Notes under the pieces: generated by a model | The model's input: the letters and a program-made list of their open reading frames with translations, nothing else | The model's database searches: none | Told to the model about the DNA's origin: nothing | In this document: positions 20,225 through 35,200 of the stretch, piece by piece | How the letters are laid out: each line of letters starts with the position of its first letter | Numbering within the stretch: the stretch's first letter is position 1 | Translations under genes and position numbers: made by a program | Assembly (NCBI GenBank): GCA_002633005.1 | Contig: NMRA01000467.1 | Location: forward strand, 68,461 to 132,460 | From: Phoronis australis | Taxonomy: Eukaryota > Phoronida > Phoronidae | Length of the DNA stretch: 64,000 nucleotides | Direction: 5' to 3'

Positions 20225-23200
20225 CTGTGGTGATAGAGAGGTCAAGTTAAAGTTTGCCATCTTTTGAGTTAAGTATAATCAGCATAATATGGGAAAAAGT
20301 TAAACGTCACAGAACTAGATTATTACACGGCCAGGCTGTTGTTTCCTGTATTTAGACCTGACTGGGATGTAGAGGCCCTTGCTACAAGGGTGATAATTCT
20401 TCCAAATCACATAAGGGCTCTAAATACAGGCTGTTTCAGTAAAGTTCACCAGAGGGAAAAGGCATTTTTTTTTGCCAGCCACCAATATTTTTGTTTTATT
20501 TTCCAACTCAGTCATGAACAATAATTTAAATTACTTTGGTATGCAACCACCCATAAACCTCTTTAAATTGTTTTTGTCACTTTGAAGTATTGGTCCTGCA
20601 AACAAATTGAACTTTAAATGCATAAAAACAGTGCTTCTTTGTCAATTATTCAGCACAGTTTTATGACTAAGTGGTGGTATGAATAAGGACAAGGATACGC
20701 TGCTTGTACCTATGATACACAATGATCCATAAATACTGATACTCAATAGCTGACTTTCAAAATAGTTGCGCTATATTAAAATTCACCAACACGTTTAGTA
20801 CCACCCACCAATCCCATGTGATGCACTGGTAAAACAGCGTTTTAACACCTTTCCTGTTATTACAATGCCGGCAGATTGACAGTGATGTGCGGTGGTATGT
20901 ATCAATGCCTTACGAAAAAGACAAACCTTTTGAAATAACAATGGATGAACACGGACATCATGTTCCATATATTTCTTCCTGTGAAGAAGTATTTGCCGAC
21001 AAAGCCAAGAGCATGGGAATTTTGATCCCAGCCGGTGTCAAAAAGCTAAGTTAAATTAATGAACTTAACTAATGGAACAATGCGAGGGGCTGACAGTGCA
21101 ATACAGTGCTTTTAAATTAATGAACCACAAGCTATAATTTTCTGTCCACCAAGTCTGAGTCGGGATCAATTGGAAGTCACTTTAGTGCTCTCACTACTGT
21201 AAAGAGCGCTAATATGAAGTCTCCTATTATGCTCATCTTCTCAAAAAACATTTTGCATTCCAATATTCACCATGGCTACTTCAATTAAGATAAGATCTTT
21301 AGTTGAGCCAATATAAGCACAATGCATGTCACCCTCTTGTGTTGCATCGCTGTATGTTCAGATTGACAAATGTAAGAAGTCAGTAAGAAAAGTAACGACA
21401 CTTGAGATCTATGCTGTTCACATCCTAACAAGTTTGTGATCATTCCAAGATAACGATTTGAGAAATGGACTGTAGCCATGCATGAATTCCTTGTAGATAA
21501 TGCATGAAAATTTGTTTTTGTGTACATGATTTGTACTATTGTGTGGAACATGTCATGAAGCCCACATCTCATAGATCACAAACACCAACAACTAGAAATG
21601 TTCCATTTTGTTACAAAAACAACTGGCATTGTTTTTATGTGTTCTGAGAAGAACTACCACCAACATTTTTTTTCATTTCATGTGCACTTCCCCTCACATA
21701 CAGACTTTACTGGAGGAGAACATGCAATTATCTATTCATCCAACATGTTGAGCAACAGATTCTAAAAAAAATAAAGAAGTAAAGATCCAGCTATCCATGT
21801 ATTTGATGTCAGTGACCCCCTGTCAGTGCTTTGGATCAAACCACACTTGCGAGTGACCTCTATTAAACAGTCTTAGCTTGTTAAATTCTAAAGAGACACC
21901 TGACTTTGGTGAATCTCACCTATAAATCTGCTGCGTGGTCCTTCGCTCTAAGTTGTCAATACGCTGAGTCAGCTGCTGCTGTGTGGCGTCCACGTGATCA
22001 TAGAAGTTATGTCGATCTGCCTCCACCCGCTGTTCCAGCTTGGTAAGGGCTGGCTGACACTGGCACAGGGGCATGTACCCTACAGGACCCTGCAGGGAAA
22101 CGAAATGTAATGCAGCATATACACCACATACAGACCTACAGGAGCGTTTACATAATGCATAGATATATAAAGGTGGACATCATACAGGACCTGTACCACA
22201 AGGCCATCAGTGGGATATTGCATAGTACAAAGATTATATGTATAAGAGTAAAGACAGCTTTACCAAGGAATGGTGCAGGTCACAAAATAAGTGTAACACA
22301 AATCTTATACAAATATTCCATGCAATAGGAAACATTTTACATGCAACTCTTTAGTGTTGTGAGAGCACAAAAGTGTCTTTTGTTTAACCTAATTTCTAAT
22401 TCTGGTGAGCAAGACCGACGGAGTTGACAAGGACAGAATATTATCTCATTTTGTTCACAGACGTTTGAGATGTTGGACATTTTGTGTGAATTTGTAGAAT
22501 ATCTGACCGCAAAACAGTGACAATTTGACAGACTAATGGTCAATGGTAAATACCGCACTACATTAAATCGATACAAGAATGCAGAATGCCATGCACCAAT
22601 GGTCGCCATCTAGTGGGGACAAGACATATTTCATCATGTTGCCACTATAACTGCAAAGGTTTGAAATGAGACATCTGTAAAAATAGTCCATGCTTTGGCA
22701 CTGGAACAATAACACACAATAATACACAACAATAATACACAACCCAAGCATTATTAACTAACTGCATTCTCAAACAGGGTCCTACTCTAATAGCAAAGCT
22801 CTAATATTTTCCACCTACCTGTCGGATGTTTCCTGCCAAATCCCTATAGTATTGCATACCCTGTTTCTTGACGTACTGACCAAACATCCCCTGGTGGCCG
22901 TGTTTACTTCGATGGTGACGACCGGGGACGACCTCCTCAGTGGGATTATTGTCGGGCGAAAATAATTTTTTATCCTGAAACAAGCATGACAGTTTAACCA
23001 AATATTTAATTATGACACGAACCTCTTTGACTGACTGATTTGGACTAAACTGTTTCGCTCAGTCTCGACAAAATACAAGTACAACACATCATCTGGCATA
23101 TAAGTTACGTACAATAAGTTATTGTACTAGAAGCGTGCAATATCATGCGTGCTAGATTCAATCTCTTAATGCCGATTCTGACTAGAAAACATGAATTTTA

Positions 23201-26200
23201 ATTTTAGCAAGACACTATATTCATCAAATTATTCTGTGCTGGTGTTAAGGGAGAAATACAAGCTGGGGATGAAAATTCAAACCCTTGGTAGCTAAAGCTC
23301 CGAGTTACAGAGTAAAGAACACTTTCAATACAACACCTTGTCTTTTTTCTTCATCCAGGGGAACAACCCTTTTTTCTCCTTGCCACTTTCTTTGCCACCA
23401 GGTTCCGCCTGAGGCTTCTTGCCCGCAGCACCGTCACCCACATCTCTGGTGGAATGATGGAGATGCTTCTTGATGGGTTTCTGAAATAATATAATGTGAG
23501 AACAATAAAAATGGTAATATGAATGATGATAATAATAACAATAAAATAATCAACAGTAACAAAAGATACCACAACTTAAAATAAAAACGAAATAAAATTC
23601 AGATGTCACATGATCCAACAATGTGCATGCACAGGTCATCTTAGAAAAATAACTTCTAAAATAAGTGGTGATGAAACTGATCATGTGATTGGGGGGACAT
23701 CTGCAAGTTGATCTATTAATCAGCTACAACGTTAAGTGTCCACAGAGTGTACACCAAAAGTCAATTAATACAGGGTGTTGGACTTTAAGAACCATTTTGT
23801 TGCACGTTATTGAGTGGCAATAAGCCGGTTCTTAAAATGCAGGACCCCAGTGACAATAATCGTACAGTACATGTGGGATGTTTCAGCCAGCTCACAAACT
23901 CCCGCCGCTTATCTAAGCAGATTTGTTCTCCATAAATGGTACAGCAGATGGACAATCCATCAGTGGACAGTTTTAGTCCTGCACATGAGAGTGTAATGAT
24001 AATATGGCTGCAGGTAGACATAGTTTTCAAGATAAAACTAAGACGAGGGTCACAATAAAATAAAATGTTATTAAAGTCAGCAATTGGCTTAAAGATGCTA
24101 TGTCTCATTAAAATCATGAATACTTAAATTTGTAGTAATCACCACCTAGTGACTTCCTGGAAAACTGTGTGTACAAGTATAACCAGGAAAAGAAACAAAT
24201 TTGTAAATAAGTTGAGGTTTTAAAGAAAACACAACTGATACACTTATAAACCCAAGTGTGAGCACATCCAAACCCAAGTAATTCCAAATATTAAGTAATT
24301 GCTTTTTGATAGTGAAATAAACAAATAATAAAAACTGTGCCTTGTTTCATTAGAGTATCGACAATGCTGTGGGGGTTTCCCAGGGATTCCCACATTAACT
24401 TAAGAAGTGTTGACAAGAATTGTATGCAAATACCTATAATTTGCACTACCAGATGCAAAATGGCATGCTGTTGAACATTGTTCAAGGTGATGGCAAAACA
24501 AAATTCTTCCTTGTTCTCTTGGCTGGCATCGGGTTGTCCGCCATGACGAAATATTACCATACTCGTTTACATAAAAATAGTCTTCCAAAATGAGACCTTC
24601 ACGAAAATGTAATGGTAACTGGTTCTTGGATGATTTCCGACACACTGGAGGACCCTACGTTGTATGTAAATTAGTACTTTACATGCATAATCACAATTTA
24701 ATAAGACTATGCATTTTTAACATCACACAATTTATACAACTGTGTCATCTTGATCTCTCAATAATATCAAAATACGATAACTTGCCAAGTACAATACTTG
24801 TTGCACTCACCGGAAGAGTTTTAGAGATAATGATAATGACTTCTGGATGTTCTTTTCGCCTGGCAACATCTGTGGCTGTCTCATTTTGCTGGAAAATTAC
24901 AGGATATTGTCAGACAGTTTACAAATATTTATTTGCAATCTCGAAATTCAGAATTTCATGGCTGATTATTAGTCAACACATTTTTATCAAACACCAACAA
25001 CTAAACTAAACAGTTTTCAAAGAACAGTGAAATTTTGAAGCAAAAATTTCCAGCTGGAGTTCAAATTGTTTTCCGACAGAGCCAGACAACAATTTTTAAT
25101 CTTTCTTGAAAACTACTTTACACTGAATCATCACAAATCAGAAACTGTTTGTAAAATGTAAGGATGACATTCAGTAGTGCTACTTCTGCAAAGGACGAGT
25201 CTGGGCTTATAAGTTAATGGCCAACCACTCATGGAATTATTAAGCACAATCCTTGAATAGAAAACCATAGATTTCACATGTACAGTATATGGCAGAGGTA
25301 AGATAAACAAATCTGTTTTCCTCATGCAGGATCATTCCAACTTTCAAATGACGAATGATGAGAAATTCTGTTTCATTTTGTCTGATTATTTCTGATCAGT
25401 ACTATGATGCCAAGAGACCTTAACCAGCATTAATTGTGCCCAAACGAAACCTAACTTCAGATCAGTCATGGCTTAACGATATCTCAAACCTTCTTCACAA
25501 AAATTGGCCATTTTTCACGTTTAGCAAAATACCTGAAAGGGGAACTTCAAATGTGAAATATATACCGTGTAGCGACAAAAAAGATGTAGTACAACCACCT
25601 TCAATTGCATGGCAATTTGCTTATTACTTATTTGAGGTCAAAGGTTACAGGGCTGTCACTCCTGTGTCCAACCTTAAGAAAACCCCCAACTCACACTTGG
25701 CAAGTTGGGTAAAATGTCAGCTCGCCATTTTGAATTTGAGGTTACCAAATTTTAGTACCACGATCGTCTGATAGGTGTCGCTTGCGATGCAGCCCATTGT
25801 GATGGCTTGCTCACGGTGCCGCATAATAGGTCAAGTAGGTCACGACCAAAAAACAGCAAGGAAACGCGGCTGTTACAGTAAAAAACTAAGAATTTTTAAA
25901 GTAGTGTTACTTATTCATTAACTTCTTATGTTAGAAAGTAAGATGCATTCAACTTTGTAATCAATCATGTTGGAATAGAGCGCTTTTTTCAGAATTGCCA
26001 CAGTGCCCTCAGACGCAGCACTACAATTGACCGTTTTGTCTATGCAACTCGGCCCCGTTTTAATCATCTGCTCATGACTACGCCAGTCATGATCGCAGTG
26101 TGACAAGCTATCACAACTTATCTGCTTTTGGCACGTTGCCATCTTGTCTCACTGATACGGACCAATGTTCTAAAAATTGGTCCTGCTGCAGATCTGCACA

Positions 26201-29200
26201 AGATCTTATGTAACAAGCTTGGAGATTTCTAAAACACTTACGCAACTTGAAAGGCATTTTTTAAAAACCTTTATTAAATAAATTTAACAAAATACAAATA
26301 AATAAATGTAATTGGAAACTTAAGCATGCCATTCAAGCCCCAAACCTGTGATAGGTTCACACTGAACAACTGCATACTGCGTAACTGGGGGGGGGGCTCT
26401 CCAGACCACACCCTAAACATGAGGTGGGCGGAAAACCTACACCCCAAAGGGTGAGGGTAAACCACCGAGAGTCGGCCCAAACCGTAGTGAGAGGTGAGAA
26501 GTGGATTAAGGCTGCGTGACATCACTAGTGACGAGGGGGGCTGTGGCGCTATTCTCTCCTAGTTGTAACTGTTTTGTCCCCCAGCAGTCAATGCTATCCC
26601 CCAGTCGCCCCAATAGCCTCTACTTTACCCCTGTAGTCATTATTGTTTCACCCTCCTTCCATCGCCACTATTTCGTTGGACCTCTACTATTCCCTTTGCC
26701 GTCTTTAATTTTGTTTCTGGATACGCTACTTTATTCACAAAAAATGGCCATTTTTATAACATTTCACATACACCTAGCAACCTCTTCTTCAGTCTCAGGG
26801 AACGTCAAATACAAAATAAATACTGTGTAGCAAGAAAAAAAGATTTCGAGAACCACCTTGGAACCACACAACCGTGAGGAATTTGTTTACTACTTATTTG
26901 AGGTCAAAGGTAACAAGGCTGTCATTCAAATGGAATCTCCCGCCAGGTACAGAGCAGCTTCATATGTACCTGCAGTCCTTTCATTCACAAAGTGGCATTA
27001 ATACTGAGTCAACAAGATGTGCATATAATAGAAGGGTGCCCAGGAAAACAAAAACAAAATGTAGTTTTGATCCTGACGGAGTTGTACGTCTGCATGCATA
27101 CGACCGTTGAGACCGAATGCTCCAAGTTGCCTCATGCCTCGGTGACTTTGTGATCACGAACACAGCAAGTTGTGAAAAGAGATAAATCCTCATCCAAATT
27201 CCTTACTTCCAGAAGTAATGACATTTCAATGTTTCGATCTCATGCTAATGACGTGCTTCAACCACAGACTCGATTTCTGTTATCCATTTCCTATTTGATT
27301 TAGTATCACTCTCCCAATGTGTAGTGTGTACAGCAATAAACTGTTGACCTACTTTTAAGTAGGCCAACAGTTGATTCCACCTCTCAGCTGAGGATGGTAC
27401 AAAGAGTTGTTTTAGTGATAAGTAAGTTAATTATGAGGAGTTAGACAGGGAGACCCGATTTCACCTAAACTGTTTACACCGACAATGGAAGAAATCTTCA
27501 AATCTTCAGACCTTCAAAGGGGAGTAAACATAGACGGAGAACATCTAACAGACCTAAGATTTGCAGATGATGTTGATTTGTGCACAGAAGACATAATTCA
27601 ATTAGAAACAAATTTAAATATACTGAATGAAGAAAGCAACAATGTGGGATTTAAGATACACAAGTACAAGACAAAGTACATGACAAATTGTGAAACAGAT
27701 GAACAGGTCATGATGGAAAACAAGATCATTGAAAGAGTCACATGACCAATGAAATATAAATCCGAATAACAGCTGGGTGAGTTGCATTGGAAAAAAACAG
27801 AGAAATATTCCAAGATAAGAACATTCCATATCCCTGAGAAGAAAAGTATTTGACCAGTGCATCATCCCCACAATCACCTATGGATGCCAAACATGGACCT
27901 TAACAAAACAGACAATTGCCAAGCTAAGAACAACACAGAGAGCAATGGAGAGAAAAATGCCTGAAATAAAGTTACTAGACAGGATTCCACACACAGAGAT
28001 AAGGGAACAAACAGGAGTCATGGACATAATCAAGACAATTCTGAAATTGAAATGGAGGTGGGGCGGACACGTGGCCAGAGCACAGGACAACAGATGGACA
28101 AAAAGATGCACAGAGTGGCAACCCAGATATGGAAAGAGATCAAGAGGACGGCCCCAAGCCAGATGGAGAGATGACATCGTGAAAACGATAGGCACAACAT
28201 GGACGAGAGCAGCAAGAGACAGAACAAATTGGAAGGCATTGTCGCAGGGCTACATCCTGCAGTGGATGGACAATGCCTAGAGTCAGAGTCAGAGTCAAAG
28301 TTAATTACGCACTGCAAATTCAATTGACTTCGCAAGTGAATGTTGAAATAGCTAACATAGTTAAGGCACGTATAGGTTATACTGTAAAAACAAGTTTTCA
28401 CCGAATAATTAAGCGAAGACCTTGAAATTTTCACTCCTTTCAGTTTAATCAGCTTTTTCTTGGGTTCGGCAAATCGACTTAATTTGGACTTAGGAACACG
28501 AGTTCTCGAAAATGGCTTGATGGATTTTGCTGAAACTTTTCAAACTTAATATTTATTCATCAATCTCAAAAACGCTTTAGGATTTTCGACATAAAGTCTT
28601 ATTTTTGTGTAATGTTACAAAAACGAATACGACTGCTATTTTTACAAGAGTACCTTATGTTTCGCAAGGTGATTTGTCATAAAAACCAAACTAAGAGACT
28701 AATCCCAAATCTTTAAAATGTTTTTGAGATAACTGGTGAAGTTCATTTAAAAAAGGTTTCATTAAAATCAACCGAGGCATTATTTTGATACGAATGTACC
28801 TTTCTTAAAAATAAAAATTTGGCTTCAAAAAGATGTTAATGTAACAATATGGCACATAATATAAAAATATTTTTATAATTCCTCATCTTCTGTATGTCAG
28901 AAAATAATTATACACTTTTACTAGACAGTTCAGAAAGCCTGGCTTTTTGATATATGAGTTAGAATGGAGGCCACAAAAATGTCATCTAGGGATGCACAAG
29001 TCGCTATCATAGTAAAAATTGCATCATCACAGCAGTGCATGGTTACAGGCTCATAAATTAACCATAATGCAGTTTAACTGCAAGTTGTACAACATTGTCG
29101 GATAGTACCTTGTTTTTAATGTTTGGGTCAATTCCCGACTCCATCAAAACTTTGGAAATCTTCCTCCTCTTCAACGCTGCAGCAATGTGTAAAGCTGTGT

Positions 29201-32200
29201 CTCCATTCTGAAATCACATCAATAGTGTTAGCACAGTTCAGCAATGTGTAAAGCTGTGTCTCCATTCTGAAATCACATCAATAGTGTTAGCACAGTTCAG
29301 CAATGTGTAAAGCTGTGTCTCCATTCTGAAATCACATCAATAGTGTTAGCACAGTTCAGCAATGTGTAAAGCTGTGTCTCCATTCTGAAATCACATGAAT
29401 AGTGTTAGCACAGTTCAGCAATGTGTAAAGCTGTGTCTCCATTCTGAAATCACATGAATAGTGTTAGCACAGTTCAGCAATGTGTAAAGCTGTGTCTCCA
29501 TTCTGAAATCACATGAATAGTGTTAGCACAATTCAGCAATGTGTAAAGCTGTGTCTCCATTCTGAAATCACATGAATAGTGTTAGCACAATTCAGCAATG
29601 TGTAAAGCTGTGTCTCCATTCTGAAATCACATGAATAGTGTTAGCACAATTCAGCAATGTGTAAAGCTGTGTCTCCATTCTGAAATCACATGAATAGTGT
29701 TAGCACAATTCAGCAATGTGTAAAGCTGTGTCTCCATTCTGAAATCACATGAATAGTGTTAGCACAATTCAGCAATGTGTAAAGCTGTGTCTCCATTCTG
29801 AAATCACATGAATAGTGTTAGCACAATTCAGCAATGTGTAAAGCTGTGTCTCCATTCTGAAATCACATGAATAGTGTTAGCACAATTCAGCAATGTGTAA
29901 AGCTGTGTCTCCATTCTGAAATCACATCAATGGTGTTAGCACAGTTGTCACCCCTTAATATAGGACAGAAACAAAACCTCAACAAATTGGCTTTTTCTAC
30001 GGCAAAATAATCACAAAATTTCGAAATCTCATCAAAAGTTGACAAGTCTTATCTAAATTATGGAGCGAATCATTTAAGGAAATTAATCTACAGTAAAAAT
30101 CCATCATGTTGGGACACAATATGGCAGACAAGTTGAATTTGATATTATCAAATTTCTTGACAAAAAATAACTTCTCAGAAAGTTTCACTTGGTCATTTCC
30201 ATGGTTTTCATAGTAATTTTCTCATAAAACAACATTTGGTAAATTCTGAACATTTGCAGTACTGCTGTGGTAAGACTTTGAAAAGCAGTAAAATAGTAAA
30301 ATTGCAATTCTAGCAATCATTTATGTCGCAATGTGAACAACTATTTATGTCCCAATGTGAACAATTGTCTCCTCCAATCATGACAAGTACCAGAAAATGT
30401 TCGTTCCGCATGAGATTTTTATTTTTCAATTGTTTAGGTAACTGACAGGCTTAAAATGTTGATATGAGCTATTACTAGTCTCCCATACCTTGTTTTGTTC
30501 ACTGATAGAACACTGGGCACTGATGAGTATACGGGCCACACCAGCATGGCCATAGCGCGATGCAGTGTGCAGGGCCGTGTCGCCATACTGTGAACAGACA
30601 GAGAAGCATCAACACAGCTGAGATACCACAGTGACCAATGAAATACGTAAAAGGATAAATATAGGTAATCTCACATACATAGGAATACTGCTGCCATATC
30701 CTATACAGAATTCATTTATTCTGGGACGATACCAAAGGTCGAGTTGGGACATTCCCAACTCAAATGAATTCAAGATAGGATATTGTATTAAGTATTGTTA
30801 TGTATGTCGGATAACTTATTTATCCCATTTATATAAACTCATTTGCATCGTGGCGATACCTTGTTGCCATGTGCTTTGGCTTGCTGTTATACGACGTCAT
30901 ATATACATCAAGCCTACCCACGCCAGTTAAGCGATAAGGTAATGCTTTGTTTAATAACTAGTAAAGTTTTATTTCTTATGAATTTTCAGTTTATGAAATA
31001 TTCAAGTTAAAACAATAAACCATTCAATAATATCAAAAAATTGCTGGGAACTTAGAAACAATCCAGCTGGGAAAATTGAAACATCAAGAGTTGTGCGTTC
31101 AGCAGTGTGTTGTTTTAGCTTCAATGAAAGTCTGTTTTCGTGCCTTAGTTTCTGGAATAGAAATAGTTATAGTAATATTTCCCCCATGTTTGTTGATCAC
31201 AGCACTTGAAAATAAGAGTCAAAACGGTGCTGATTAACAGAACTTGAGGTAAGGACTGTATCACAAAAAGCAGATTTTACTCTACCACCGAGTCGATGAA
31301 TGCTGCGAGCAGACCATTGTGTTGGTAAACTCATATTTGATATTAGGTCGCAACTTCCTGTAAATATCTTAGTTCTCAGTGTAGATATACTGTATGCATC
31401 CAGAACAACACGTTTTTGTTTGATTTGAATTAGATTTTGCCTGATTCTGTTGGAGACGCTACATGCTAGGCAACTGATTCAGATTAGATTAAAACTAGCG
31501 AGGCCTAAAAACAGTCGCCTGATCATCATGCGTTGGAATTCTCATCGGAAAAAGTGTATAGTTTTTATGCAGTAAAACTGCCTTTTCAGGAACGATTGCT
31601 TGGATTAATGTTTTGGGTAACCCAAATGAATAAGCCCCATCAAATTTGGCATCGTACAGGCAAATTTACTCCACCAGGTGACTGCACACCAACTGTGGAA
31701 TACCGCTTCTACTGTTGTGTATGGATTGGCTCTACTTTCCCACACTTGACAGTAAATATCATGAAATATCAAATGCTTGTATCTCACATTATATGGCATA
31801 ATGCCGCTTATGCTACATTTATACAGTAACTTTTGACAACGAACAAATTGCCATGACGTGTGTTGACCCTTGGCGCCTCCTATTTACACAGTACTCTCAG
31901 AGGGTGCATCAACTTGGAAGCAGGAATTTACTCTGCACACTCAGGTTTACAGCAATCAATGTGTTCGTATGTTGTTACGAAAATGCAATAACTGAAATTA
32001 TCACTTGCATCCTTCAAGTACGTAAATCACACAGAACAAACTGACCCAGCATAACTTGCTCTACTTAAAAACATATATCAAGTCAGAACTGGAGTATCAA
32101 TTTTGTGCCATTTCAAACTTTGATCACACAGAACGTCATACTGTTTCATTTTGCAATGTCATCTGATTTCGACATTAGAGAACCAGTAAGTCAGCTACAT

Positions 32201-35200
32201 CCAAGAGTAATCATTGGAAGAGCTTTACACACTACGTCATGCATAATTATGAGATCTCACAGAGTAAATAACTGAGTCAATAATCACTTACATTGTTTTT
32301 CAAGTCAGGGCTGCAGCCAGCGTAGAGCAATATACGAGCACTCTCATTGTGACCATTCTGTGCCGAAAGGTGCAGCGCAGTGAAACCAGCCTGAAAGTGA
32401 ATGATATCAAGGTGTAAGAGATAAGACTTAAACATAAACATATACGCAGACCAGGCATGTGTTAAAGCAGCTATCAAACCACTTCATATTAAAAATAAGT
32501 TTTGACTTTGACCTCTTGCAATTACGAAATTAGTCTCAACTTGTTTGTTAAATAAGAGCAACGTGGAGCATTGAAATGCACCCACGACTGCACCGAAAAG
32601 GGTGAGCTTCTCGGGGTGTTTATTTGTATCATAAAAATGACCGTTTAATGGCCTAGAATACCTTGAACCCATCAAAAATGGGAAGGTATCATCGTCTCTC
32701 AAAATTATTTGCCAAATTTTATGAAAATCTGTTAACTCCAAAGGCACAAAGTCAAATGTAAAAAACATACTACTATTAGGAACCACGACACTAGTCAAAT
32801 CCATCCATCTGCTGTCAAGTTAATTTAAATACAATTGCAAAATGTCAAAAACATTTTGTAAGGGGTTTAGAAGATACAGTCATAGATGCGAAAAATGTCA
32901 CTAGGAGGCACCACAATAGTTGAACCCGTTTGAAAATCCACATCAGTTGTGCTCTAGTCAGTAGGAACAGATCTGCTGATTTAAAACAATGATCCTCTGC
33001 CAGTTTAGCAGATACAAAAGCAAACAAAGAACAGATATGACCACTAGTTGGTGCAGCATATGTCAAATACATCACAAAAAAGAAAGCTGCAGTCGTCTTT
33101 GTAATCGAAATTTGTTTACTAAATTTCATGAGAAAGCATTGAGGATAGTAGGAACTCAGAAGTTACAGAGGACAACGTAAAAATTAAAATTGCCACTACA
33201 GAGCACAGCTGTAGTTGGATTGGTCTGAAACTGGCCGTCATCTGTTGCCATCTCCATAGGAACACATCTTCTAAATTTCAGGAAGATCATGCAAATGGGT
33301 AAAGGAGCTACAGCCGTAGACTCAAACACATCTCCAAATTATAAAATGAATCTTCAAGCAGTTTGGTGGATGGAGAGGGTGATGTCAAAAGTTTTTTTAA
33401 TGGCCACCGAGTGGCACAGAAAACATCAAATCCACCCAGAAATAAAAAGGCATTGTCCTCTCCTTAACAGAAACCTATTCGCAAAATTTCATGATAATAT
33501 AAACAGCCACTATACATCAAATCTATACGAAAATGAGAACCTGTTGACTCCTTAATAGAAACCTATTTATTAAATTTCATAAAAAATCTTCAAAGGAGTT
33601 TCAAAGATACAAAGGACAATGAAAAAAATGGCACCGGGCGTAGTCGGATATGCCCAAATGTCGTCGTTGTCCATTGTCAAAGTCATATAAATACACTTGC
33701 CAAATTTAATAAACATTCTCCAGGTTTGGGAGATCCAGCCATAGACACAAAAAACTGCCACTAGGAGGTGCCACAGTAGCCTGAGTCGTCTAAAAATCAT
33801 CATTAGCCGTCCTCTTCACAGAAAGAACATAAATGCCAATTTTCAAAATCAGCCTAAGTGGGTTTAGTTGATAGAGAGATGGATGCCAAAAACAGACTAG
33901 CAAACAGTAAAGACGGCCACTAGATGGTGCAAAATAAGTTGAATCCATTCGGAAACAGGCACATACATGTCATCGTTTCTTTAATAAAAAGTTGTTTACC
34001 AAATTTCATAAAAGTCCATCAAGGAACATCAGAGAAACAAACTAAGCGAAAAGAAATGAAATTGCCACTAGGGGGCACAGCATTCATTATATCCATCTGA
34101 AAGTCGTTCGTTGTCAACTTCATATACATACACTTGCTAAATTTAAAGGCGAAGGCAACCTTTTTTCATGTCATTTTTAGCAAAAATAAGGTTCGTTGAA
34201 TATCCCAGACATATTTTTCACTTATTTACTGCTTTTCGTAATTTAATTAATTACTTGTCGTCTATTCCGGAAGTGCCGTTTTGGGAGGCAAGAATTTCGC
34301 GCCAATTTCTTTTCATATAGTCTGACAGTGAGAGCATTCGAGGCAGTCATTGTTCTACCTCGGTTGTGATAAGTTCGGTCCTCGTTTGCTTTTGCTTACG
34401 AATCAGTCAACATGAACATTCACCAAAGGAATTTAACAGGGCAGCGGACGCCGGACAGACGCCAGACGGACGTCAGACGGACCAGGATTATGACACAATG
34501 CACCCACATATAAATGCGTGGCCACATAGTGCAGGTAGTCTACTTCATCAGATGTACTCAGGCCGGTCATCAGGGCTCATTGCACAGAACACCTAAAGCC
34601 ACTTTTTCATTTCACATATGCATACAACACACATACACAAGTCAAGACCAAGTTCAGGAACCACGACCTTGAGAACAGGTGGCAGACACTCAACCCATCA
34701 AGCCACACTGTCTCCACTGTGTTCTGTACTAAAATAAAAGGTTATTTCCAAGTTTACTAGGAACTGCCACTCAGTTATTGCTCGAGACCAAGCTTAACAT
34801 GTTGGCTCATTATGGCCGATACCACAAAACACTTTGCACTTGAGAAAGGACCACATCGAGGTTAGTTTCAAAGCATTAATGGTCCAAATGAAGAGTGCGT
34901 TACTTTGAAACAAAGCAGGTTTATAGCAACTTTTAGTTGGTGATTCCTAAGATACAAGTTGGGAGATACCTTGTCTGTTACTACAGAAAAGTGAGCATTG
35001 TTCTAATTTGAGCGGCGTTTACTGCCTCACTGCAAGAGCTAGTGAAGCCATCCAATCATCAGTGCTGGCCATTTAGCTAGCATTGTGTTAATAAGGGAGC
35101 GTTCTTAATAGTTACGGTAAATGCACGCCATATGTTGTGGCACACAAAATGTTCTTGCATTCAAAATGTGGACCTTTTAACAAAATTAAGATATTATTTC

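Larger units (their letters stand above)
24889..29108 (-). other. ANKRD6 intron with repeat pair and LINE
   Basis: Holds the dispersed repeat copies at 25495-25680 and 26745-26925 and a plus-strand LINE at 27430-28281. Between 28290 and 29108 I see only AT-rich unique DNA. Confidence 0.65.

Noticed and set aside
29180-29947. A CRISPR-like array (regular 59-bp repeats)
   Set aside because: There are no unique spacers; the repeats are contiguous and this is an animal intron.
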